A DNA stretch of 64,000 nt from the NCBI GenBank assembly GCA_032622095.1, contig CP136064.1, positions 219,806,205 through 219,870,204 of the forward strand, written 5' to 3'. Positions 33,790 to 44,930 of the stretch are shown piece by piece. The position numbers were made by a program, and so were the translations under genes. Numbering within the stretch: the first letter of the stretch is position 1; each line of letters begins with the position of its first letter. The notes under the pieces were generated by a model. It saw only the letters and a list, made by a program, of their open reading frames with translations. It made no database searches and was not told the origin of the DNA. The stretch is from Siphonodentalium dalli (Eukaryota > Mollusca > Scaphopoda > Gadilida > Siphonodentaliidae).

Positions 33790-35367
33790 GCTCGACCACA
33801 GGAACGCAACAAGAGAACAAATCTAGGCCCATAAAATGGTAGATTTAACCTAGAAGATTGTATCTCCCTTGAGTATTTAAACATTAATACTTGCACTTAC
33901 ATATATCAACGATAGCTATGAGAAAAATTCAACTTCCATGAAAGTCCTTTAAATTGTATACAGTGTCAGCCTAGAAAATACTTATGTTTATCAATGAAAG
34001 TTCCCTTTCTGAATTTTAGATACAAGACTTTAAATCTCAACATGCCACCCCGTTAAATATGCACAGCTTTGTGGTAATCACGCCTAAGGGTGGATACACA
34101 CATGCATGTAATGTCTGCATGTAAAAAACATGTATTTTACATGGCCACACCAATAATTGACAAAATTAATCACCTGCGCGCGAGAGGTCAATTTCACCAG
34201 TGAGTAGTTATAAGCCAGTATCAAACAAACTGCCATCAAGAAATTTCAGGCCAGTCATAAACATGTCTTCATTTTCATTTCGAAAAGTGGATTGGAGCCG
34301 GTCGATTTATTTGTTTCTGTCATTTCTTGGAAACAGGGTCATCCAAAACAAAAATAAAATATGCAGAATTCTTTTATATATAGGATGATACCGGCTTGTT
34401 AAGATTTCTCTGATAATTTGAGAGCGAGCTCATGTGATAACATTAATTCAATTGGGATTGCAAATATTCATTATAGCGCCAACAAATAATGCAGGTACAG
34501 CGTTGAAATTAAAAAGAGTGACACCCCCCTATTTATATATATGTTTCTCAAGCCAAAGTTGAACAAGCTTGAATTATAACATTTTCGACCATAATCCATG
34601 ATTGGGGGAGGGGTTGGTTCTCGAATGCTTCCAAAATAACTAAGGGAGTTAATTTAATGTATCAGCCGGGATTATCTGGGCAAGAATTACAATATAATGT
34701 TTTACTTAAATATTCCATAGTTGTAAATTTTGCGTATACATGTATAACTGTATAACACAAGAGAGGAAAGGTGACGTAGTTGGGAACTCGTAGCTAGGCA
34801 ACCCTTTCACCGTACGAAGACAAACAGCAACACCATGCATTCAAATTTAAAGCTGTATAATATGTTCATAATTATATGAACAGCATAAATTGCTGCATAT
34901 TAGATTAATCACTCGCAGAAAACAGACACGACATACATGACTACGATATTTATAAAGCAGGGTGTCAGGACTCATGGTGCTGCATGCATACCCCGTCGAG
35001 GAAATATGCAATGGTGAATTCGGTAGCTTCTGGGATAATATAGCTCCCCGTGCATGTTGGGGGCCATAGCCCCCTGCGTTGGTGAAAAGGCCATCACTGG
35101 TATCAAAATCAATAGAAGACTAACAATGATTTAAACAGAATGTCGACCATTTGAGTTATCGCGCGAATAATTGTTTTAAGCGGCCTGACGAATTTGTTTC
35201 AGTCAACGGCTCTTCAGAGGTTCAGAGTTTAACTCACTGTGGTCAAACACAGTCGCAATGATTGGGTTGTCAGCGGACACATATTACACGGTGTGCATGA
35301 TCCATGTAAAACGCCAAATACACGATATTTACAGAGATTACATGCATGTGTGTATCCACCCTAAGTG
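33790..35367. other. no gene seen
   Basis: AT-rich flank between the repeat array and the CDC25 segments. No exon for the repeat protein could be identified with confidence. Confidence 0.5.
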
Positions 35368-36320
35368 GGAAACAGCGACATTTTGTCCCCGCTTCCCAAG
35401 TTCGTCTTAATTCTTTTAAAAACACTGTCACCAGTGGAAAGCCAAGTGAATTCACGTTAATCGCCGCCAGTCATGTCTGGCAGATGTTATTTCAGAGACC
35501 CGTTAGTTCGACGTTCATAGTCATATTGTTGTAAAAACCAGGTTACTCCTATAGGATATACCCTATCTATGTTAACGTTGTCAAGTGAGTGACATATTTC
35601 TCAAAAAGCCCGTCGGTAAAGACAGCTATAGGGACGTCGCGAGAATGGTGAATGAGTATCTCATCCCGCAATATTAGTCAAATGTCCAATTGAGATTTAA
35701 TCCCTGACACACCGAACAGATAGGTTGAAAATCTTTAGTTACCTGTTGGAACATTTACTTTAAAGGGGTCACACGAATAGTGTATTGGATAAAGGTAATC
35801 AAAGATTCTGCCAAACTTAAATATATTGCGATTCCCGTTAAAGTGTGTCAGTTACTTGCACAGGGCGTGATGACAGCGGGTGGATGGGTATCTCATCCCC
35901 CAACTATAGTCAAAATATTGAATATTTTGAAAGTTCATGCCTGTCACATCAGCCGTAAATATCAGACCGAAATATGTTCATACTGTTCAGCCAGCTTGAT
36001 TCTGATATTTCCGATAACAAAAAACTTGAGGTACCATTTGGATCAGTTCAATATTAAGTGGTGCAGATTGTAATTTAGTGGACACCCACCCCCAATTGAA
36101 GGGGATTTTCGTCCAAATGTTTCAGAATTGGAAAGTTTATGCCTGATACATCAGCTTGAAACATCAGTTAAAATATAGGTTGACATTGTTCTGATAGCTC
36201 GATGGGGTGCAAATTGTATATTCCGGACTCGGTGAAATTTGGTGGTGTTCAGGGACTGCATGCAGTTGGAAATTGTATCCACATCGAGAGGAAACAAACG
36301 ATGCCTATATTTAACATAAT

Positions 36321-36326
36321 TTTATT
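36321..36326 (-). promoter_or_regulatory. AATAAA of CDC25 copy 1
   Basis: AATAAA on the minus strand about 165 bases beyond the stop codon. It is conserved at the equivalent place in copies 2 and 3. Confidence 0.55.
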
Positions 36327-36491
36327 AAAACATAAGTATGACAATATAAAAAATATATATATATAATTAACATCCACACGCCAGCATGTGAATGGGCACA
36401 TTTAAATAGCACTATGACGTCGCAATATCAATAAACGGCTGTATGCTTTACTATCTATGTACGTCCAAAGCTCCGATAGCAGCATGAAGAT

Positions 36492-39400
36492 TTATAATTT
36501 CAAACTTCTAATTGATGCACGCTTCCTCTCCGTTGCTGACCATGACTTGGATTTGACGCGGAAATGACGTAAATCTGACTTGTGGTTTCGGTGCAGCATG
36601 GGTGTGTAGGCCTCTGGATCGCAATGCGTCTGAAAAATAATTAGCAGATAAATATTTAAGTACAATGTTGTGCGACAGAGGTCAGGCATTTTCGTGAACA
36701 GTAAAGAACGTGTATATGGCACTATATCAAAACGCAAAAATATGGCACTTCGAAATCGAAATCAGGCTATTATTAGTGAACAATGAAGACAACATCATGG
36801 TGACATTATTTATTGAATCAAAAGGATTTATGAGGATAGATAGAAAATGTAAATAAATATTCGAAATAATAACTACAAACAGACTTCATGCATGCATGTA
36901 TAGCCGTAAAGAAATATACCGAAGTGAGATAACGCTCTTTATTCTTACCATATCCGGAATAAACTAACGAGGAACGCTCTCGATTGTTTCATACTAACGA
37001 AAAATGGCGGTCTTTTGGTGGCACATTAAGTCTGTATAAAATTAAGTGATAAATACATATTAATTGATCAAGCTTATTTGATTGCACCATAATGTGCCAA
37101 AAGCGACTAGTATTTGGGTATCAATTGATGCTTCAAATTACCATGGGTATGACTGTATGGAGGATCGACTACATTATCACGTATCATCTATATATGTGAT
37201 TATTATAGAGTGAATTACTCACCACGTTACTCTCATAGAATGCTTTGTATCCTCCTTCCAGAAGATAAACCTCGGAGAAGTTCAGGAACGGGTATCTCAC
37301 AGCGTTCACTTCTCGGTCCATTTGTCGCAAGAAACGTAAACTGAAAACAGAATGGTATAGGCTTATATAAAATATCACAATGTATTGACGAAATTATTCC
37401 AGCACCACATGCTCCACGAACACTCTGGTAAGATGATGGTTTGATGCGCCCGCTGTGACCGGGTGACTGTGGGTTGTGGTTAATGTAGCCAACTCCCCAT
37501 GTGCGTACTGTTAGATAGGCACTCTACAATGTTATTCCACGTTGTAAATGTTTGCCATTAATTTAGATTTTAAGAAGTTTCGCCTATAATATCTTTTTGA
37601 AAAGTTATCTTACATGTTCGCCCATCGGACCTAATCTCAGAGTAACATGTGTCATCATGCTTGATATTAATCACTGTCTAATATTAAAGGGCATGACACA
37701 TATACCCTTCGATATTCAAGGCGATATTTTAAGGTGAGGAATTACGTTAATTGTTTTCATATGATATAAAAAATGGCGGAATTTGATAATTCCATTTATA
37801 AATATCTGTATCTTATCGAAATTCGCTAATTTGATTCCTTGTTATTCGTCAACTTGTAACTACGTGATTCATATTTAGTGACCATAACATAGAATAGTTT
37901 GATTGTGATGTCATAATTATATTATATAACTGATAACTGATAATTTGATCATCAACTTACAGAGATGGCGCCCGCTCGCTGGAGAATTCACAGTGCAGAA
38001 TGAGCTTCTTATCGCTGGCTTTGTGTTTGTGGAAGAATTCAGTCATCTCCTCTCTTGTATAAATGTTGATGGCACCCTAGAGATATAATTGATACGCTAT
38101 TGAACAACAGTGAAGTATTCATTTTACATAAAGTAATTAAAAGTTATCGCTGTGTGTTGTTGAACATTGTTTCGGTATTGGTAGCCATCGCGTTTTCTTC
38201 CAAACTAAAATATTCTGGGAAAACACAACGTTTGCAACTTTTCAAACTTCATTAAAATTCTAACCAAAAGCTATTTGAGCTAATAAATCGGTGCGTGCAC
38301 CCAATCAAAACATAGATTTCAGTTCTTTTGATTTCTTTGAAATAATCAACTGTAGTTCGATTTAAATTGTATGTGTATGTATATGTATCTGCTCGAAGAC
38401 ATTTAAAATAATTTTGAGTTATACGTTATCTGTCTGCAAAATCTAATAACAAATGTGTCAAGTTTTTTCTGAATGCAATCGATGGGGCCAAGTATGTCGA
38501 ATATAAGAAATGACACGAGACAAAAAGCAATATTAAGTTTGTGCCAACTCAACGTTTCTTAAGCTTAGAATACAAATTATCTATATGTCTTCTGGTATTG
38601 CCTTAATGTCGATATAATAATATTTACTGCACAAAATCGTCCTCATATCTTACCTTGATATGCCCTCCTTCGTATTCATATGGGTATCGACAGTCAATGA
38701 TCGTGAAGTCGTTGAGGCATTTCATATCATCGTCGTGTAGTTCTGCCAGCTGCGAAAATATATAACACATGTTAAAGTTTGACAGAACGGGTATATTGTG
38801 AAGGAAGAAATACATAGCACCAATCGAAATATCGTATTCATGTCATTGCGAATCATAATCATATAGGGCTGGTCGTTCAGCTGGGCAATAAAATAGAAGT
38901 CCGTTTGGTTTATTTCTGTTTTTATTTATTGCGCTGATTACTGCCTTGAAAAGGGCTTGCTTGCCGTTTCTGTGCTTTCTCTCTATAATGAACGAAACTT
39001 GACCAACCTAACGACTACGTAAATCTCGAACAGACCAGTGTGCTTACTATGTTATACAGGTTACAGTTGCACGTGTGAACATTTGCATATATGAAAAGCA
39101 ACCATTGCAGCTCACATTGATAATGTCTGGCATTTACGAGAAGTATGTATACTGAGCACACATACCGTTGTTGGAGAGATGCATTTCAGGTCTTTATGCT
39201 TCCCGTCAACAAGCGGCAGTAAGAGTGTCTGAAATAGACGAAAATAAAGTTTTATTATATATAATATTAAATTGTTGAATATTTATATGTTTGGTACTCC
39301 AAGGATATTCTGTCTCTCGAAAATCATATCCCGACAGATGTGTATACCAATTTCTGACACTTCGTCTCCTATGACTAGGTGTTGTAATTTTAAGAAATGA

Positions 39401-41180
39401 ATTCCGGAATTAGTTTAGTTTAATATAAATTCAGCTTAAGGAGTTGGAGCACAAGTTACAAGACTTTACAAGTCGCTCACCTCCAAGCATAATATTACAA
39501 CATGTTGACAATACACACAAAACGATCAAAGCGGACAAGCATGATTTGTCTTTGTGACATGAACTGACTTACAGAGTACGTGAGTACGGTCGTTGTGCAC
39601 GTGAGGGTGGTTACAAACTGCAGAGTGTTTGTGCTATTAGTTCATATTTGACGGCCAACTGTTATTTCAGCCCAGCGATCATATGGTCAATTATACCTTG
39701 TGGATACTGTATATTATTTCTGCCAAAATACTTCAACATTCTTACTAAAATATCCAATCTCAGAGGATCATGATTTGCGCATGTCTGAATATTCGATAGC
39801 GCGCTATCGGAAGGAAGAAAACACCAACAAAGAGGATAATAAAACTCACCGATGAACCGTCTCCAGCCAAACTATTGTCGCCCTCTAATTTCGCAACGGC
39901 CGACATGACGTCAAACTGTTCAGGTGTTTCATCTGTGTTTACACCGACGTTGAGTCTCTTGTGTATCGTCCTGTCGTTGTCATAAGAACGATGTCGTTTC
40001 AATGACTTCCTCATCACTACTGGTCGCCTAATCTGAAATTTATACACATTTTCGTTAACTCAACAGAGCACTTATGGTTTGATATCCGTCAATGAGGACT
40101 TACAGAAGTCCTCCTCTGCTGATTATCAGTAAGTTGCATTTACATTATGCCGTCCAGTGATGGCGGAACCGGTTCAATTCCCGACAATCGGGATTGGCGG
40201 TCAAAAATAATTGATCCAAGTGACTCACCTGCTGGTAACATATTGCAGCTCTAAATGCAAAGGCGTTTGCTTGACTACTATACACATTACGAGAAACAAC
40301 CAGATCAGAGAGGGTGTTTGCGGGAAATCGTTGGCATTGATGGTGCTATATTATGGCAATAACACGGCGCTCCTATCTTAATGAAAACCTACGTTGAATG
40401 CGGGACTTTCCGTGGAGGTTGAAATGTATACATCTTTTTTTTAAGTTGCAAGAGCCCCCCCCCTCCCCGACGCCTCAAGCAGTAAGATGGGTAACACACT
40501 AGGCTACACAGCGAAAGTGGAGACCGTTCGATTATCGACAACAAGCGAGATTGGGTTCTACTGTAACGTCGCATTAATGGCACAATGGCCACTTTAACAA
40601 TAAGGATCTTCAGCAATCAGTGTATTGCAGAATAATTTTCACTACGCAGTATGTCTAAAAATACACTCTTTGAATGCGATCACGACGTTGAAACGGGGCG
40701 TCTATCTCGTAAACACTTACGTCGAATGCAGGGCTCTCCGTGGAAGTTGGTTGCTTCGAAGGAGATTCGAAAGAAACGTCAATTCCACTGTCACGTGACG
40801 TCTCGTCATGAAAACGTGGTTGATATCGGGAGGTTATTGGGCTCCAAGTGATGGATGTATTCATTGTATCATAGTCGCAGTCAGCGTCGTGAACATCCGA
40901 TAGCTGAAAACAATCAAAGAACACATATAGTATACGTTAGACATGAATGTTTTGACTACTTGTATATGCATTATACACAAATTGTAAAAGTCGTTGTTTG
41001 TATATATTGTTTTAACGTTTGCAATGCAAGAACTTGTCATTAACTCTTGAAATTATAATCTCTTTCTACATTTCATGTTTGTTTCTCGTCCAGAATAAAA
41101 TGCATGGAGTTCAATAACTTGATTCCAGCTCAATTGTTTGAGCAATCAAATTTCCCCATTAATTACCCATGTACGCTATG

Positions 41181-41251
<71 letters not shown>

Positions 41252-41335
41252 TCTTTCTGAAAGGTCAATTCTAAAAACAATTCGGATTGCGTAAATATCA
41301 TGACAGTATACCTGAACTGAGTGTATATTCTCCAT
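36492..41335 (-). CDS. CDC25 M-phase inducer phosphatase, copy 1 (8 exons, 306 aa)
   Basis: Dual-specificity phosphatase that removes inhibitory Thr/Tyr phosphates from cyclin-dependent kinase to trigger mitotic entry. Exons, 5' to 3' on the minus strand: 41335-41312, 40903-40721, 40032-39850, 39228-39166, 38749-38654, 38076-37961, 37340-37223, 36629-36492. All have AG/GT borders and compatible phases, total 921 bases. The N-terminus is short: MENIHSVQ, then SP sites and DSGIDVS (residues 46-52), then RHRS (RxxS, Ser85). Rhodanese-fold catalytic domain: [37 protein letters not shown] with Cys212 and Arg218, LEGGYKAFY. The C-tail [12 protein letters not shown] matches the family end. At 306 residues it is well below vertebrate CDC25 (about 470-580), because the regulatory N-terminus is small; an extra internal exon cannot be excluded. 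Confidence 0.9.
40385..40440 (-). pseudogene. partial duplicate of CDC25 exon 2 end with its splice donor
   Basis: On the minus strand the sequence CCACGGAAAGTCCCGCATTC then AAC|GTAGG closely matches the end of exon 2 (CCACGGAGAGCCCTGCATTC then GAC|GTAAG, 40,745-40,718). It lies ~300 bases downstream in intron 2. The same partial duplicate is present in units 2 (about 49,951) and 3 (about 61,801), so it predates the segment duplication. No matching acceptor or frame-preserving exon was found. Confidence 0.6.
41183..41247. repeat. (AT)n microsatellite in CDC25 copy 1 intron 1
   Basis: An uninterrupted TA dinucleotide run of about 65 bases. The equivalent place in copy 2 has only TATATA, and in copy 3 the region is deleted. 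Confidence 0.95.
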
Positions 41336-41396
41336 CTCTATATTCTCTTTGCTTGAAATTACGTGAACAAACTGAAGATGTTCTGGTCGTGTGGGT

Positions 41397-41404
41397 TATA
41401 TATA
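41397..41404 (-). promoter_or_regulatory. TATA box of CDC25 copy 1
   Basis: GTATATATAAC on the minus strand about 65 bases upstream of the ATG at 41,335. It is conserved at about 50,857 and 62,670 for the other copies. Upstream, the CGCCGTATCGAC ... AAGCACCGATTCCGTCC block is conserved in all cassettes and may hold promoter elements. Confidence 0.5.
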
Positions 41405-42621
41405 CTAAGTCGAGGACGGAATCGGTGCTTAAATCTGACTTTTCGAGTGTCGATACGGCGATTAACACTTGTTTGACAAGCGATCTGATTATCTGAATAC
41501 AGATCTACAGAACTCGACAAGGTTGCTGCTGTATAAGTGTCTAGACGTGCTAACACCCTAATCAGCACCAACATCCAGCCCAACCCCAATTAATGTAACG
41601 CTATATGTGAGTTGTGATATTCTATAGGGTTGAGTTGTCATTGTAGTGATCTGGTCATTAAGAATTTAATGGTGTAGGTAATATGTTTAGGGCCATAACG
41701 GGATTACATTTTCTCTAATATGATTTATTAGCTGGCTCTATTCAAATTTAAATGTCTGTTATTGGTATGACAGCAAATCAAAATGTTCTGATCTCAACCT
41801 AAAGTAATCGCAGACAGAAATAGGTCGAGTGGAAGTCGTCATAAATCATAAACGTGCGTCACATTTTAGTCGAATGTGGCGATACAAACATCCGCCCACG
41901 GTTTGACTAATGGTGGTGGATGTCGTCTAAATGTCCGTACGTCTATCTTCCTGTCTGTCTGTGTCACGACATATAAGCGCCACATCTCCAACACTCGACC
42001 GACTGTTTTCCCATTTTTGGGGGGGGGGTGTGGGGCTTCTAATCAAGCACATACTTACTATGACTATGCTTATTTATTCATAACTCATTCATATGATTTT
42101 ACAGTTATATACACAGTGTAATAGTATAACATTCAATGAGCTATCGGGGACAGCATAACCAAGAAGGTTGTCTGCCTGCCGTCCCCGTTGAAAAGTAATA
42201 TAACTATACAAGTAATAATAATTTTAATTTATCTAGGTTTTGTCTTGTTAACTGTAAACATTGGTATATAAATGTCTGTTTTTTAATAAATAATAGTATA
42301 ATTCGTTTGTCGTTCACCGTTCATCGCTCAGTTTGTGATATACTTATGCGACAACTCGACCACATCATATCAGATTCACACCACATGATTATATTGCTGA
42401 TGTGCTTGTTTCAGAGCAATAGATACGGCAAGGAACGTGATCAACATTTCATATTTTTGTGATAAGTGCTTCGGACATTCGATTGAAGAAAACATAGTTT
42501 CAAACGCAACAGCAGTATGTCATTGTTGTTTGTCTGCTTATTATGTCCAACTTTGAGAACTTTTGACTGTCTTTCTTGCAATGTATGTTCGCAATCGGTT
42601 GTCCGAACTATGCAATACTGT

Positions 42622-43078
42622 TAGGACCAACATACAATGGGGCGGGGAAATTGGAACTCGCCAAACTAGGAAACCGCCGAAAGCGACAAAACATTTGGTA
42701 CACATGCGCGCATGCAGATCACCACGCGAGGGAACCACCGAAAGTGACAAAATCAAACTAAATCTCGATTCATTATTTCGCTTTCGTCGGTTCTGTCGTT
42801 TGAAAGAGCTGAAAGCGAAATAATGAAACGAGATTTCGTGGGGATCGGCGACCCACGGAAAGCGAAATAATCAGCAAAACGAAATCTGGCTTGATTAGTT
42901 CGCTTTCCGCTCGGCGAAGAAATCAAACGACAGAACCACCGAATGCGAGATAACGAAACTTCATTTCGGCGCTTCCATCGTGTGGCAATATGTGTGCGCG
43001 TATGGACATTTTGTCGCTTTCGGCGGTTTCCTCGTTTGGGGAGTTCCATTTCCCCGCCCATCCTATGTTGACCCTAAA
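42622..43078. mobile_element. ~455 bp inverted-repeat element in unit 1
   Basis: CAACATACAATGGGGCGGGG ... GAAACCGCCGAAAGCGACAA (from 42,630) faces TTGTCGCTTTCGGCGGTTTC ... CCCCGCCCATCCTATGTTG (ending about 43,071). The centre contains further GCGAAATAATGAAACGAGAT-type inverted words. It is present at the start of the right edge in unit 3 (63,890 on) and absent from unit 2. Confidence 0.75.
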
Positions 43079-43370
43079 ATTTGTCCATACCGAACACCAC
43101 ATAACTCAGTACATCAAAATGTGTCTTCAAGCTACATTATTTTCGTCTGCATTTTGCCGACACTGACACTAACAGAGCCTTTCACGAAAAGTGTGCTAAA
43201 AAATTCCCCTGAAATGTTAAATGAGATATTCGTACACTAAGATAATTGTTTCGTGATATTAAACGGAGAGTCGCGGTTATGTTTAAAGCAATAAACATGA
43301 ATATTCCAATATTTTGACGATAAGATAAGTATAAGCTTCACATGAACCCATTATATTTATAAGACAATAC

Positions 43371-43620
43371 CTGAAGAGAGTATGATGCTCCATCTATATA
43401 TTGTCTTTGTTTGAAATTTCGTGAACAAACTGATGATTGTTTATAGACGTGTTGGTTATATACTAGCTCAATAGGACGGAATCGGTGCTTAAATCTTGTC
43501 GATACGGCGATTAACACTTGTCTGACAAGCGATCTGATTAGCTGAACACAGAGTGTCGAGACGTGCTAACACCATAATCAGCACCAACAACCACCACAGC
43601 CCCAATTAATGTAACAGTGT
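43371..43620 (-). pseudogene. second CDC25 promoter/first-exon cassette, unit 1 (frame lost)
   Basis: The minus strand has a TATATAACC box, the conserved upstream block and ATGGAGCATCATACT ... CTTCAG|GTATTG at 43,393-43,371. This is homologous to exon 1 and its promoter, about 2.06 kb further upstream. It is 23 bases long, so joining to exon 2 would be out of frame. Confidence 0.55.
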
Positions 43621-44279
43621 ATGGGATTTGTGATATTTTATTATCCTGATGCTAGCATTACCGAATTTCTCCGACGAGACTTGAGGATTATAACTAATAC
43701 ATTTAGATTTGATTTTCTAACTGGATAAACCCTTGGCCATTAAGAAATTAAACACTGTAATATAGATTTAGGGCCATATAACAGGATTAAATTTGTATCA
43801 TACACTGAGTGTTATTACATAGAAGGCCGTGTGAAATTATCTGATTTGGATAAGAATCAATATTATTATTTGTGACCGGAAAGCTCGCTCTAGATACAGT
43901 ATGGCAGTATTGTTGCCATGGCTTAAGGGTGCCCTGTCAGATATTACTCAATAATAACACCACATGTATGTTTTATATAGATCATGCTCACCATCACACT
44001 AATTGGAGATTTTGGGAGCCAGATATCGACCTCTGTCGCATAAAGTCGGAAGTTAATAAAGAGCGTTCTCAATTATGAGCTTTTGTGACAGTTTTCGACA
44101 TACTACTTCTGGGTGTGGATTTTGGCGATGCCAGTGACGTGACAAAAATGATGTTTATTGAAGTAGTTTTCATTTACTTGTGCACGGTAAGCGGGAAATT
44201 CTGGATTATTTGGCATAAAATCGGACAGTGGATATTTAAGAGTATTGTACTCGCCTATTTGCATGAGTATATATTGTTT

Positions 44280-44536
44280 AGAAGCAAATTTAATTTTTGA
44301 GACAGTGCAAATTGTTTGGGGGATTGGGTGGGATTCGAACCCCGGCCCATGACGGCGAGCGCGCCTTGCGACTCAAAGTCCGACGTCAATATCACACGGC
44401 CACCGAAGCGTTCCCAAAAAAGGAAGCCCAAAATGGCCGCTGTATTCTGACATCGCACTTAGGACACTATACGCACATTTTAAGGTCTGTATATTATATA
44501 TATTTGCACTGTCTCAAACATTAAATTTGCTTCTAA
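44280..44536 (-). mobile_element. tRNA-like element flanked by ~32 bp inverted repeats
   Basis: AGAAGCAAATTTAATTTTTG AGACAGTGCAAAT at 44,280 faces ATTTGCACTGTCTCAAACAT TAAATTTGCTTCT at 44,503. Between them, on the minus strand, are TGGCCGTGTGATA (A-box-like) and GGTTCGAATCC (B box, 44,331-44,341), with GGGAACG ... CCCAATCCC ends. It is a SINE-like tRNA head packaged between inverted repeats. Related blocks lie at 53.4 and 55.7 kb. Confidence 0.65.
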
Positions 44537-44655
44537 AAATAGGCGCTTGGTGTGTTATATAGTCCCAAGTTATATAGTCAAAGGGCAATGCTCGGCATGT
44601 TTCGGAGGCATAACATTTTACATGCTACTGTGCTATATCTCCTATATATATACTA

Positions 44656-44930
44656 CTAGCGGGGTGACCCGACTTCGTCCGGGCTGTTTCCCCTCTGCTT
44701 TCATCCGTCGAAAGGCGCGATTTGACCTTGAATTGATGATTTTGAAGGTCAAGGTCAGGTCGGTGTCACGATTTGACCCGTCCAAAACACTCCCCGGATA
44801 TATATTAGACTAGCAGGCGACCCGACTTCGTCCGGGCTTTGACCTTGAATTGACCATCTTGAAGGTCAATGTCAAGATTGACCCGTCCAAAACACCCGTA
44901 GGTATAAAATTTCGTCGAAATCCGACATTT
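44656..44930 (+). repeat. retroelement 3'-end repeat at the unit 1/unit 2 junction
   Basis: Two passes of ACTAGCRGG(T)GACCCGACTT CGTCCGGGC, each followed by TTTGACCTTGAATTGA, GAAGGTCAA(G/T)GTCA, GACCCGTCCAAAACAC and an AATTTCGTCGAAATCC end. The block at 44,812-44,930 recurs at 56,681-56,810, exactly where unit 3 begins. Confidence 0.8.

Larger units (their letters stand above)
35368..44655. repeat. CDC25 segmental duplication, unit 1
   Basis: Starts at GACATTTTGTCCCCGCTTCC, the same words that open unit 2 (44,931) and unit 3 (56,811). Order: 3' flank, CDC25 gene on the minus strand, promoter region, second promoter-like cassette at 43.4 kb, tRNA-like block at 44.3 kb. Sequence identity with units 2 and 3 extends through introns and flanks. 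Confidence 0.9.

Noticed and set aside
40147-40200. tRNA gene inside CDC25 intron 2 (GGTTCAATTCCCG, B-box-like)
   Set aside because: Only a B-box-like word and a short CCCGACAATCGGG hairpin are present. No A box or cloverleaf fits around it.
40229-40250. Possible 22-base extra CDC25 exon between exons 2 and 3
   Set aside because: It has AG and GT borders but its length is not a multiple of three, while the flanking exons join in phase without it. The copy 2 equivalent differs by two bases and has an in-frame TAG in one reading.
42563-42823. Arg/Lys-rich ORFs around 42.5-43.2 kb and the same at 63.9 kb
   Set aside because: They fall in the inverted-repeat element, where antiparallel frames mirror each other. 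No domain is recognised.
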